This document shows positions 1 through 7,823 of a stretch of 34,841 nucleotides of DNA, piece after piece. The stretch is taken from the NCBI RefSeq assembly GCF_002531725.1, contig NZ_NWSQ01000027.1, forward strand, positions 1-34,841, read 5' to 3'. The notes under the pieces are model-generated. The model made no database searches. It was given only the letters and a program-made list of their open reading frames with translations, and was not told the DNA's origin. The translations under genes were made by a program, and so were the position numbers. Positions within the stretch are counted from its first letter, which is position 1, and every line of letters begins with the position of its first letter. The stretch comes from Rhizobium sp. L43 (lineage in GTDB: Bacteria > Pseudomonadota > Alphaproteobacteria > Rhizobiales > Rhizobiaceae).

Positions 1-189
1 CCGCACGGCTTCTTCTTCCCGTCCGAAATGATGGATCATCGTCTGACCCTTTGCGCCAATGCGCCCCCATTTCCTGAGCAGGCAAACATCGCCGAAGAGG
101 TTCGGTTCGATCGACATGGCATAGTAGCGCGCCATGTTCTTCGCTACATCGGTGCGTTCGACATAGAGGTGATAGGGCTGTGCGATCAT
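1..189 (-). CDS. WGR domain protein, 3' end outside window
   Basis: Reading the minus strand from an ATG at 189 gives 63 codons that run off the left edge without a stop. The translation begins MIAQPYHLYVER, continues through ...ARYYAMSIEPNLFGD..., and contains LLRKWGRIGAKGQ, the signature of the WGR domain, a nucleic-acid-binding fold also found in PARP1. Stand-alone WGR proteins of roughly 80-110 residues are common in rhizobial plasmids, so about a third to a half may be missing. The gene reads away from the thermonuclease gene on the same strand, with about 200 bases between them. The role on the plasmid is unknown. The domain call is strong; completeness cannot be judged. Confidence 0.8.
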   Translation of the reverse strand, partial: MIAQPYHLYVERTDVAKNMARYYAMSIEPNLFGDVCLLRKWGRIGAKGQTMIHHFGREEEAVR

Positions 190-389
190 GAGACCAGAAT
201 CGCCGATCCCCGGAATCGCGTCCAACGACAGTTATGAATCGGTCGGCGTTGATCGATTCATATCGGTGATGATAGGCGAAAACTCGCATTGTGTTTGGGC
301 GAGACGCCTGCGGCGCACGGCTCTAGTCGCGGCGCTCACGGAGCCCGCACACGGTCTCCGCCCCATGGGCGACGATCCTCTCGCGGCAC

Positions 390-968
390 TCAGCCGCACC
401 ATCCATGTCTTGCGCCGTCCCAGCGTCTGGCGAGACCCTCATCGATAAGTGTGTCGCCGATCGAGTGTCCCGATCGCGTTACGGTCCGGAGCTTGCGGCC
501 ATACTTGTCTTCGTCGCGCCAGCCGGCCGTCAGTGAGAAGTTGCCTCCATTCAGCAGCGCCAGCAGGCGTGCCTTCGCCGCCTCGCCTTTGATCCGTTCC
601 GCCTCGCAGCGCGGCGGGCTGAGTTCCGGCGTGTCGATATCGGCAATGCGGATTTTCTGGCCCTGGAACCAGAACGTGTCGCCGTCGACGACACAATTCA
701 CATGACGGCCGTCGCCGCAGATTGAAAACGCGGCCGACGATGAGTCCGCTGCCGGTGTCTTGGCCACGGCCGGCAGTCCGGGGAGGCTGCCGGCGCCGCC
801 AAAGGCAAGCCAGCCTGCCGCAGCAATGACAATAGCTGAGATGACTGCCATCAGCGATATGCGTGGACCCTTCCATCCCGTTCGGGATTTTCTCTGCGGG
901 CTACGGCGATCGTTCTTGCCGCCGGATTTCCGCGGCCTTCTGAACGGAACCACATTCGATTTCGCCAC
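390..968 (-). CDS. thermonuclease (SNase-like) family protein, membrane-anchored
   Basis: 192 residues from a GTG at 968, with GGGAG about nine bases upstream. A basic N-terminus (residues 1-36) is followed by one hydrophobic segment (about 37-60) and a staphylococcal-nuclease-like domain from about residue 85. Catalytic-type residues are visible: VVDGDTF (95-97 DGD), R107-I-A-D-I-D-T-P-E115, and Y156-G-R158 (DKYGRKL), then LIDEGLA. These match the Asp/Arg/Asp/Glu/Arg pattern of the family, so it is probably an active calcium-dependent nuclease facing the periplasm. It lies downstream of traG on the same strand with a 254-base gap that holds no convincing gene, so co-transcription with traCDG is possible. 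Whether it has a role in conjugation or is accessory cannot be told. Confidence 0.85.
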   Translation of the reverse strand: MAKSNVVPFRRPRKSGGKNDRRSPQRKSRTGWKGPRISLMAVISAIVIAAAGWLAFGGAGSLPGLPAVAKTPAADSSSAAFSICGDGRHVNCVVDGDTFWFQGQKIRIADIDTPELSPPRCEAERIKGEAAKARLLALLNGGNFSLTAGWRDEDKYGRKLRTVTRSGHSIGDTLIDEGLARRWDGARHGWCG

Positions 969-1222
969 CTGCCCGCTCCCTTCCTGTTTGCCTCATCCTA
1001 TATCGACCCCGGTTTCATCTGCGTTTACGGAGACGCACGGCCTCGACCTGCAGTCGGGCCGGCAATATGGTGTGCGGGAGCGGGGCGCAGTCGGTCCCGC
1101 CTCCCCTCCGGGCCACTATGTTGAGGCTCCTGCGGCTGCGCTGTTTCCCGCTCCTCGCACGACGAGAATTCCCGAAATCCCGCCCTTTCGTGCGGCCGCT
1201 ATGCTGATTTCTCCGATACTCT

Positions 1223-3199
1223 TCATTGTTCTGGATCGGCCTTGCTCGTTGCACTGCGCGCCGGCTCGATCCGAGAGGCTTCCGGCGTGCCTCTGAGCCT
1301 GTGAAACCTGTTCGTCCCAACGCAAGCCTTCATGTCGTCGCGCCGAAACCAGATCGCGCGGCCACATCTGAGCGGCGCATTGCCCGCGGTAAAGACGATC
1401 TGCTCATCGGCGCGCATGCGAAGCACCTCGTGCGGCTGGATCAACGGTCGCGCGGCCAGCTGCTTCGATCGCGTGCGCGAGGATCCCTTCGCCTGGAAAC
1501 TGCGGCTGACCTGGTCGATCTCGACCGTCGTCGTGCCGCAACGGCGCGAGATGTAATCCGCCGTTTCCGGATCGTTGATCGCCGCAAAACTGATCCAGCT
1601 CGCGCTCTCGAACCACTTGCTGGCGGCGTCGCGCCCGCCATAGGTTTCGCGCATCTGGCCGATCGACTGGTAGATCATGGTGAGCGTGATGCCGTACTTT
1701 CGGCCGGCATCGCGCGCCGTTTCCAGGATCCGCATGTATCCGAGCCGCGCCACCTCATCGAGGAGGAAGAGCGCTCTGCCGGGCATAGTCCCATTACGGT
1801 TATATATCCCGTTGAGGAACGAGCCGATAATGACGCGCGCGAGGCCGGCATGCGTCTCCAGTGTTTTCAGATCGATGTTGATAAAGACGTCGGTGTTCCC
1901 ATCGGCGAGATCGCCCGTGGAAAACGTCCTACCCGAAACCAGCGCGGCATAGTTCGAATACGACAGCCAGTGGGTTTCCTTGATCGCGTTGGCATAGACG
2001 CCAGAGAAGGTTTCGGGTGTCATATTGACGAAGGCCGCGACGTTCTCCTTGACGAAATCCGAGTCCGAATTGTCGTAGATCTCCTGCAGACGTTGCCGCA
2101 ACTTCGGTTCGGGCTCAGAGAGATTGGCGCGAACCTGGCGCAGCGTTTGGTTTTCCTTCTCCGTGTGACCGGAGAGACAAACATCGGCGATCATCGCCGT
2201 CAACAATTGCAATGCCGAGGCTCGGAAGAAATCATCGCGCACGCCGCGCGCGCCGCCACTGTCGCTCATGATCCATGAGGCGACGGAGGCGATATCCTCT
2301 TCCTTCGTCCCGCCGAACTTGCCGATCCAGTCCAGGGCATTGAAGCCTGTTGCCGGGTTCTTCGGGTCGAGGACAAACAGATCCCGGTTCGCGCTCGTCC
2401 GGTGGGCTGAGACCATCGGCGCCACCTCGTTCGATGGATCGAGAACGATCAGCGAGCCGCCCCATTTCAGAGCGGTCGGGATCGTCACCGATGTTGTTTT
2501 GAAACCGCCCGAACCGGCGAACACGATACCGTGCGACGAACCGAACGAGCCGTCGAAGCAGAGCAGCGGTGATTTGCCGCCGGCGCCCCATGTTTCCGGC
2601 TCGTCGGCACGAAACGAGCGCGCTGCGGTGCTGTCCTTGTCGACACGGTATCGCTCACCGATCACGATTCCGCCGGTATCCGAAAACAGGTTTGCCGCTT
2701 CCGGCAGCTTCATCCACTCGGCCTCGCCATGCAGCGCCCGCTTGCCGCGGACGCGCTTCGGCTCGGCGCTGGCGAATGCCGCATTGCCGGCCAACGCGAC
2801 ACGCAGAGCAAAGCATGCGGCAATCGCCGCCGCCGCCGCTCCGATCAGCGTCGCCGGATCGACATAGGAGAAAATGGACATACCGGCCGGAACCTTATCG
2901 GTGAGCGCAGACAACCTCATCGTTTCGCGAATTGCGGCGATCAGGATCGTCGCCGCACCGCCGGCGACGACGCCCCATCCAGCCGTCTTGATCCTGATCG
3001 CGCCGGCGCTGGCAAACAGGAAGACGATGCCGACGAGCCCTGCACTGACATAAGGCAGCGCGATCCCGGCCCGACCAAGCGTCTGCCGTGCGGCTTCCGT
3101 TTTTCCGAGCCCGGACAGCCAGTGCTCGATCCCGGTCAAACCAGCGGCGACGAGAATCATGAGCGCGACGGGGGCGATGAAGAGCATGATCCTACTCAT
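1223..3199 (-). CDS. traG: Ti-type conjugal transfer coupling protein TraG
   Basis: Type IV coupling protein, the inner-membrane ATPase that links the TraA relaxosome at oriT to the Trb mating channel. The 658-residue form starts at ATG 3199 (MSRIMLFIAPVALM); an in-frame start at 3256 exists but lies deep inside traD. The N-terminus has about four hydrophobic segments within the first 150 residues. The nucleotide-binding motif AGSGGFKTTS is near residue 229 and the Walker B LFLLDEVARLG near residue 476. Length and order match VirD4/TraG proteins of Ti and rhizobial Sym plasmids. The start codon overlaps the end of traD by 8 bases, which suggests translational coupling in a traC-traD-traG operon. 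Confidence 0.95.
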   Translation of the reverse strand: MSRIMLFIAPVALMILVAAGLTGIEHWLSGLGKTEAARQTLGRAGIALPYVSAGLVGIVFLFASAGAIRIKTAGWGVVAGGAATILIAAIRETMRLSALTDKVPAGMSIFSYVDPATLIGAAAAAIAACFALRVALAGNAAFASAEPKRVRGKRALHGEAEWMKLPEAANLFSDTGGIVIGERYRVDKDSTAARSFRADEPETWGAGGKSPLLCFDGSFGSSHGIVFAGSGGFKTTSVTIPTALKWGGSLIVLDPSNEVAPMVSAHRTSANRDLFVLDPKNPATGFNALDWIGKFGGTKEEDIASVASWIMSDSGGARGVRDDFFRASALQLLTAMIADVCLSGHTEKENQTLRQVRANLSEPEPKLRQRLQEIYDNSDSDFVKENVAAFVNMTPETFSGVYANAIKETHWLSYSNYAALVSGRTFSTGDLADGNTDVFINIDLKTLETHAGLARVIIGSFLNGIYNRNGTMPGRALFLLDEVARLGYMRILETARDAGRKYGITLTMIYQSIGQMRETYGGRDAASKWFESASWISFAAINDPETADYISRRCGTTTVEIDQVSRSFQAKGSSRTRSKQLAARPLIQPHEVLRMRADEQIVFTAGNAPLRCGRAIWFRRDDMKACVGTNRFHRLRGTPEASRIEPARSATSKADPEQ

Positions 3200-3407
3200 C
3201 GGCTTTCCCAAAGGCCTCCGCACCGATTGCCAGAAGCCGCGATCGTTCCTGTACATTGGTTTTGAGCCGCTCGCTCAAATCGATCAGCGCGCCCAGCAGA
3301 AGCGCCCGCTTCTCGTAGCGAAGACCGGCTTTGACGATCAGACCGCCAAGCTCGATCTTCTCCCGCGTGTCCTTCTTGCGGGCGTCGGATATTGTCGTGC
3401 GCGCCAT
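3192..3407 (-). CDS. traD: conjugal transfer protein TraD (small)
   Basis: 71 residues beginning MARTTISDARKKDTREKIELG. This is the short Ti-plasmid TraD, not the F-plasmid coupling protein of the same name. It is a charged helical protein of the DNA-processing set and is thought to assist the relaxosome; its biochemical role is not defined. A longer open frame to 3635 exists, but ATG 3407 gives the family length and sits 4 bases after the traC stop. It overlaps traG by 8 bases. No membrane segment or enzyme motif is visible. Confidence 0.9.
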   Translation of the reverse strand: MARTTISDARKKDTREKIELGGLIVKAGLRYEKRALLLGALIDLSERLKTNVQERSRLLAIGAEAFGKADE

Positions 3408-3411
3408 CCGC

Positions 3412-3708
3412 TCAAGCCTCAGCAGTCCCGCCCGCAGGCGCGACAGACGGGTTCTGCGTGGACGGTGCGCTGCTTTCGCCGACGTCAGCTCCCCTCTTCC
3501 CTCCGGTCGTCGCGGCCTTTCCTCCGCGAAACCGTTTGGCCAGATCCTCGAAGGCGCCCTGCAGCTCCGCCTCGTCGATCTCGATGTCGCCAAGTCCAGC
3601 CTTGAGGGCGATCCGGCCGATGCGCTCTGCCTCACGGGTCTCGGCGGCCTTGAGCTGCTCCTGGAGCTTGGCGATTTCGTCGCGGATTTTCGAGGATGGC
3701 TTCTTCAT
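3412..3708 (-). CDS. traC: conjugal transfer protein TraC
   Basis: 98 residues beginning MKKPSSKIRDEIAKLQEQLK, with a coiled-coil-like N-terminal half (about 5-30) and a low-complexity Ala/Gly/Ser/Pro tail (about 70-98). Ti-type TraC is an accessory relaxosome protein, sometimes annotated TraC-like, encoded next to oriT and divergent from traA. The open frame extends to 3804, but ATG 3708 gives the family length and leaves the oriT region free. It is the first gene of traC-traD-traG; its promoter should lie in 3709-3800, where a lux-box-like site is found. Confidence 0.9.
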   Translation of the reverse strand: MKKPSSKIRDEIAKLQEQLKAAETREAERIGRIALKAGLGDIEIDEAELQGAFEDLAKRFRGGKAATTGGKRGADVGESSAPSTQNPSVAPAGGTAEA

Positions 3709-3766
3709 TCCGTCTAACTCCCTTGGGTGAGAAAGCTTGTCTTTCGTACCCAATGTCCCGGAGGTG

Positions 3767-3781
3767 AGTGCGGAACGCACT
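3767..3781. repeat. inverted repeat in oriT region (AGTGCG / CGCACT)
   Basis: Perfect 6-base arms at 3767-3772 and 3776-3781 with a 3-base loop, directly beside lux-box-like site 1. A second small dyad, TCGCC / GGCGA, follows at 3798-3810. Such clustered short repeats are usual around MobQ-type origins and may bind accessory proteins such as TraC or TraD. Function not shown. Confidence 0.45.
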
Positions 3782-3784
3782 ACT

Positions 3785-3799
3785 GTGAATCCTACAATC
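3785..3799 (-). promoter_or_regulatory. lux-box-like site 1 (candidate TraR-type box), traC/traA intergenic
   Basis: The minus strand reads GATTGTAGGATTCAC, continuing into ACAG. The core TTGTAGGATTCA (3786-3797) is repeated exactly at 23395 and 23494, the other quorum-regulated control region. TGTAGGAT is the left half of the V. fischeri lux box and the flanking ACAG matches its right arm with one base less spacing. It is 77 bases upstream of traC and about 150 upstream of traA, where Ti plasmids carry a tra box. Binding is inferred, not shown. Confidence 0.6.
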
Positions 3800-3850
3800 G
3801 CCAAGGGCGATGCTTTCGTGAATGATCCCGGCCGTTCCGAAGGAGCGGAT

Positions 3851-3885
3851 CCGAAGGGCGCAATTATACGTCGCTGGTGCGACGT
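3851..3885. other. oriT: oriT core with MobQ-like nick region
   Basis: AAGGGCGCAATTATACGTCG at 3854-3873 matches my memory of the conserved Ti-plasmid oriT core. Its complement, TAATTG-CGCCCT, resembles the RSF1010 nick sequence TAAGTG-CGCCCT, placing the likely cleavage on the minus strand between 3861 and 3860. A perfect dyad, ACGTCGC (3868-3874) / GCGACGT (3879-3885), lies on its 3' side, and a further dyad GGCCC / GGGCC spans 3896-3910. The location between divergent traC and traA is the standard one for this family. The exact nick position is inferred by analogy. Confidence 0.85.
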
Positions 3886-3948
3886 CCTTGCTTGAGGCCC
3901 CTAGCGGGCCTGCCGCTCTTGGACAGAACCTGTTGAAAGAGTTCCGCC

Positions 3949-6900
3949 GTGGCCGTCCCCCATTTCTCCGTCAGCGTCGTCGCCCGCGGCTCAGGCCGCA
4001 GCGCCGTGCTGTCAGCGGCCTACCGGCATTGCGCCAAGATGGAGTTCGAGCGCGAGGCCCGCACGATCGATTACACCCGCAAGCAGGGATTGCTCCATGA
4101 GGAGTTCGTCATTCCCGCCGACGCGCCGCAATGGCTGCGCTCGATGATTGCCGATCGTTCGGTGTCCGGCGCTTCCGAGGCTTTCTGGAACAAGGTCGAA
4201 GATTTCGAGAAGCGCTCCGACGCGCAGCTCGCCAAGGATGTGACGATCGCCTTGCCGGTCGAGCTGACGCCCAAGCAGAACATCGCGCTGGTGCGGGATT
4301 TCGTCGAGCAGTACATCACGGCGAAGGGCATGGTGGCCGACTGGGTCTACCATGATGCGCCCGGCAATCCGCATGTTCATCTCATGACGACCTTGCGGCC
4401 GCTGACCGCGGACGGTTTTGGAGCCAAGAAGGTCCCGGTAACAGGACCGGACGGCAATCCGATCCGCAACGACGCCGGCAAAATCGTCTATGAGCTTTGG
4501 GCCGGAAGCATCGACGATTTCAACGCGTTTCGCGACGGCTGGTTTGCCTGCCAGAACAGGCACCTGGCGCTCGCCGGCCTCGACATTTACGTCGATGGCC
4601 GCTCCTTCGAGAAGCAAGGGATTGAACTCGAGCCGACTATCCATCTCGGCGTCGGCACGAAGGCGATCGAGCGAAAATCAGATGGTGCGTCCGACCCGGT
4701 CGAGCTCGAACGCCTCGAACTGCAGGAGGCTCGCAGGGCCGAGAACGCGAGACGAATCGACCATAATCCGAAGCTCGTGCTCGACCTGATCACGCGTGAG
4801 AAGAGCGTCTTCGACGAGCGCGACGTGGCTAAGAACCTCCACCGCTACGTCGACGACGCGGATCTGTTCCAAAGCCTTATGGTACGGATCATTCTGCACC
4901 CCGAAACCTTCCGCATCGAGCGCGAGCGGATCGACCTTGCCACCGGTATCCGAGTGCCCGCCAAGTACACGACGCGCGACATGATCCGGCTCGAAGCCGA
5001 GATGGCCAATCGCGCCATCTGGCTGTCTCAGCGCTCTTCGCATGGCGTTCGCGACGCAGTGCTGGCAGCGACATTCGAGCGTCATGAACGTCTATCTGAC
5101 GAGCAGAGGACCGCGATCGAACATGTGGCGGGACCTGAGCGGATCGCCGCCGTGATCGGCCGCGCCGGCGCCGGCAAGACGACGATGATGAAGGCGGCGC
5201 GGGAGGCATGGGAAGCGGCCGGTTATCGGGTCGTCGGCGCAGCACTTGCCGGCAAGGCGGCCGAGGGCCTGGAGAAGGAAGCGGGCATCATCTCTCGGAC
5301 CCTTGCATCGTGGGACCTTCGCTGGAACCAGGGCCGTGACCAGCTCGATGGCAAGACGGTGTTCGTTCTCGACGAGGCCGGCATGGTGTCATCTAGGCAG
5401 ATGGCGCTGTTCGTCGAAGCGGTGACGAAAGCCGGTGCCAAGCTCGTTCTCGTCGGCGATCCCGAACAGCTTCAACCGATCGAGGCTGGGGCTGCCTTCC
5501 GCGCCATCGCCGATCGCATCGGCTATGCCGAACTCGAAACGATCTATCGCCAGCGCCAGCAATGGATGCGCTATGCCTCGCTCGATCTCGCGCGCGGTAA
5601 GGTCGGCCGGGCGGTCGACGCCTACCGTGCCAATGGCAAGATAATAGGATCGGACCTGAAAGCCGACGCAGTCGACAACCTGATCGCTGCCTGGGACCGC
5701 GATTACGATCCGGCAAAGACGTCGCTTATCCTCGCTCATCTGCGCCGCGACGTGCGCATGCTCAACCAAATGGCGCGCATCAAGCTTATCGAACGCGGGG
5801 TTCTCGACCAGGGAACCATGTTCAAGACCGCCGATGGCGGACGCAACTTCGCCGTCGGCGATCAGATCGTTTTCCTGAAGAACGAGGGATCGCTCGGCGT
5901 CAAGAACGGCATGCTGGCCAAGGTCGTCGAGACGGGACCAGGACGCATCACCGCGCGGATCGGCGAGAGGGAGAATGCTCGCCAGGTGCTGGTCGAACAG
6001 CGCTTCTACAACAACCTCGATCACGGCTATGCCACGACCATCCACAAGAGCCAGGGCGCGACGGTCGACCAGGTCAAGGTGCTCGCTTCCCTTTCGCTCG
6101 ATCGCCATCTCACCTATGTCGCCATGACCCGTCATCGTGAGGACCTGACCGTCTACTACGGCCGTAGATCCTTCGCGAAGAACGGTGGGTTGATCCCGAT
6201 CTTGTCGCGAAGGAACGCGAAGGAAACGACTCTCGATTACGAGAAAAGTGACTTCTACCGCGAGGCGCTTCGTTTTGCCGAAGCACGCGGTCTGCATCTG
6301 GTCAACGTCGCCCGAACCCTGGTTCGCGACCGGCTGGAATGGGTCGTCAGCCAAAAGCAAAAACTTGCCAATCTCGGCGCTCGCCTTGCCGCCGTCGCCG
6401 GCAAGCTCGGCCTCATCCGCGGCGCCGCGCAGTCCCCAACCCAAAACAACACCAAGGAGGCAAAGCCGATGGTCTCGGGCATCACAACCTTCGCCAAATC
6501 GGTCGACCAGGCGATCGAGGACAAGATCGCCGCCGATCCAGGATTGAAGAAGCAATGGGAGGAGGTCTCGACCCGCTTCCACCTCGTTTACGCCCAGCCG
6601 GAAAGCGCGTTCAAGGCAGTCAATGTCGATGCAATGCTGAAGGACGAGACCGCCCAGAAATCCACGTTGGCCAAGCTTGGGTCGGAGCCCGAAAGCTTCG
6701 GCGCGCTGAAGGGCAAGACCGGGATCCTCGCCAGCCGCTCCGACAGACAGGAGCGCGAGAAGGCTGGGACCAATGCGCCGGCGCTGGCCCGAAATTTGGA
6801 GCGCTATCTGCGCCAGCGGGCGGAGGCGGAACGCAAGTTCGAGGTCGAAGAACGTGCCGTCCGGCTGAAGGTCTCGATCGATATTCCCGCACTGTCGCCA

Positions 6901-7260
6901 AACGCAAAACAAACATTGGAACGCGTTCGCGATGCGATCGACCGGAACGACCTGCCCGCCGGTCTCGAATACGCGCTCGCCGACAAAATGGTGAAGGCGG
7001 AACTGGAGGGTTTCGCCAAGGCGGTATCGGAGCGGTTCGGCGAGCGAACCTTCCTGTCGCTTGCCGCGAAGGAACCCAATGGACAGACCTTCAGTGCCGT
7101 CACTTCGGGAATGACGGCCGGACAGAAGACGGAGGTGCAATCGGCGTGGAATTCGATGCGGACGGTGCAGCAACTCGCCGCTCATGAGCGCACGACCGAG
7201 GCGCTGAAGCAAGCGGAGACCCTGCGTCAGACGAAGAGCCAGGGGCTCTCGCTCAAATGA
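3949..7260 (+). CDS. traA: Ti-type conjugative relaxase/helicase TraA
   Basis: 1103 residues from a GTG at 3949 (MAVPHFSVSVVARG), preceded by GAAAGAG. It nicks oriT, stays attached to the 5' end and unwinds the transferred strand. The N-terminal MobQ (MobA/MobL) relaxase domain covers about residues 1-230, with metal-binding histidines in GNPHVHLM near 140. A RecD/TraI-like superfamily 1 helicase follows: Walker A GRAGAGKTT near 403, Walker B FVLDEAGM near 472, LVGDPEQLQP near 500, IYRQR near 530, TIHKSQG near 697 and VAMTRHR near 724. The C-terminal 300 residues are a less conserved charged region seen in Ti-type TraA. All motifs look intact. It begins the traA-traF-traB-traH operon and overlaps traF by 4 bases. 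Confidence 0.96.
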   Translation: MAVPHFSVSVVARGSGRSAVLSAAYRHCAKMEFEREARTIDYTRKQGLLHEEFVIPADAPQWLRSMIADRSVSGASEAFWNKVEDFEKRSDAQLAKDVTIALPVELTPKQNIALVRDFVEQYITAKGMVADWVYHDAPGNPHVHLMTTLRPLTADGFGAKKVPVTGPDGNPIRNDAGKIVYELWAGSIDDFNAFRDGWFACQNRHLALAGLDIYVDGRSFEKQGIELEPTIHLGVGTKAIERKSDGASDPVELERLELQEARRAENARRIDHNPKLVLDLITREKSVFDERDVAKNLHRYVDDADLFQSLMVRIILHPETFRIERERIDLATGIRVPAKYTTRDMIRLEAEMANRAIWLSQRSSHGVRDAVLAATFERHERLSDEQRTAIEHVAGPERIAAVIGRAGAGKTTMMKAAREAWEAAGYRVVGAALAGKAAEGLEKEAGIISRTLASWDLRWNQGRDQLDGKTVFVLDEAGMVSSRQMALFVEAVTKAGAKLVLVGDPEQLQPIEAGAAFRAIADRIGYAELETIYRQRQQWMRYASLDLARGKVGRAVDAYRANGKIIGSDLKADAVDNLIAAWDRDYDPAKTSLILAHLRRDVRMLNQMARIKLIERGVLDQGTMFKTADGGRNFAVGDQIVFLKNEGSLGVKNGMLAKVVETGPGRITARIGERENARQVLVEQRFYNNLDHGYATTIHKSQGATVDQVKVLASLSLDRHLTYVAMTRHREDLTVYYGRRSFAKNGGLIPILSRRNAKETTLDYEKSDFYREALRFAEARGLHLVNVARTLVRDRLEWVVSQKQKLANLGARLAAVAGKLGLIRGAAQSPTQNNTKEAKPMVSGITTFAKSVDQAIEDKIAADPGLKKQWEEVSTRFHLVYAQPESAFKAVNVDAMLKDETAQKSTLAKLGSEPESFGALKGKTGILASRSDRQEREKAGTNAPALARNLERYLRQRAEAERKFEVEERAVRLKVSIDIPALSPNAKQTLERVRDAIDRNDLPAGLEYALADKMVKAELEGFAKAVSERFGERTFLSLAAKEPNGQTFSAVTSGMTAGQKTEVQSAWNSMRTVQQLAAHERTTEALKQAETLRQTKSQGLSLK

Positions 7261-7823
7261 AGACATCCGTGTTTGCGTTTGGGACGCGACGCGCTCAAAG
7301 GGCGCATGCAGTCGTGCTCTTGGCCTTGGCGGCATCCATCGTTGGCAGCGGTGTTGCTGCCGCAATCGTCGGCGGTTTCCGCATCAACCTGACACCGAGC
7401 GAACCCCTCGGCCTCTGGCGGATCGTGGCGCTCGATCGCCCGGCCGCTGCCGGAGACCTTGTCTTCATTTGCCCTCCGCAAACTGCGGTGATGATGGCGG
7501 CGAGAGAGCGTGGTTATCTCCGCTCCGGCACCTGCCCGGGCGGCGTAGCGCCGCTCATCAAGACCGTCGTCGCAGTCCCCGGGCAGCATGTTCAAATCGG
7601 CGCCCGAGTGACAATCGATGGGCATCCAATCCCATTTTCCGATCTGGCAGAGCGGGACGGCAATGGCCGGTCGATGAAGCCATTTCCCGGCGGCGTCGTG
7701 CCCGACGAAAGCGTCTTTCTCCATTCACCGTTCAGGAGCTCCTATGACTCCCGCTATTTCGGCCCCCTGCCCGCCTCCGGAATCCTCGGTCTGGCGCAAC
7801 CGGTGCTCACCTATGCGCCGTGA
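7257..7823 (+). CDS. traF: conjugative transfer signal peptidase TraF
   Basis: 188 residues; its ATG overlaps the traA stop in ATGA. S26-family (LepB-like) protease that matures, and in RP4 cyclises, the TrbC pilin. A hydrophobic N-terminal segment (about 17-43) would anchor it in the inner membrane. The catalytic serine region is NLTPSEPLGLWR (about residues 44-55) and the candidate general-base lysine is in LIKTVVAVPG (near 102). The conserved SYDSRYFGPLP is near the C-terminus. The partner TrbC is encoded at 21353-21733, so the substrate is present on the same plasmid. Confidence 0.93.
   Translation: MKTSVFAFGTRRAQRAHAVVLLALAASIVGSGVAAAIVGGFRINLTPSEPLGLWRIVALDRPAAAGDLVFICPPQTAVMMAARERGYLRSGTCPGGVAPLIKTVVAVPGQHVQIGARVTIDGHPIPFSDLAERDGNGRSMKPFPGGVVPDESVFLHSPFRSSYDSRYFGPLPASGILGLAQPVLTYAP

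Noticed and set aside
1226..2278. 350-codon plus-strand frame opposite traG
   Set aside because: Arg/Asp-rich shadow of traG with no domain or ribosome-binding site.
5389..7365. 658-codon open frame on the minus strand opposite traA
   Set aside because: Antisense shadow in GC-rich coding DNA; traA motifs on the plus strand are complete and the reverse translation resembles no protein.
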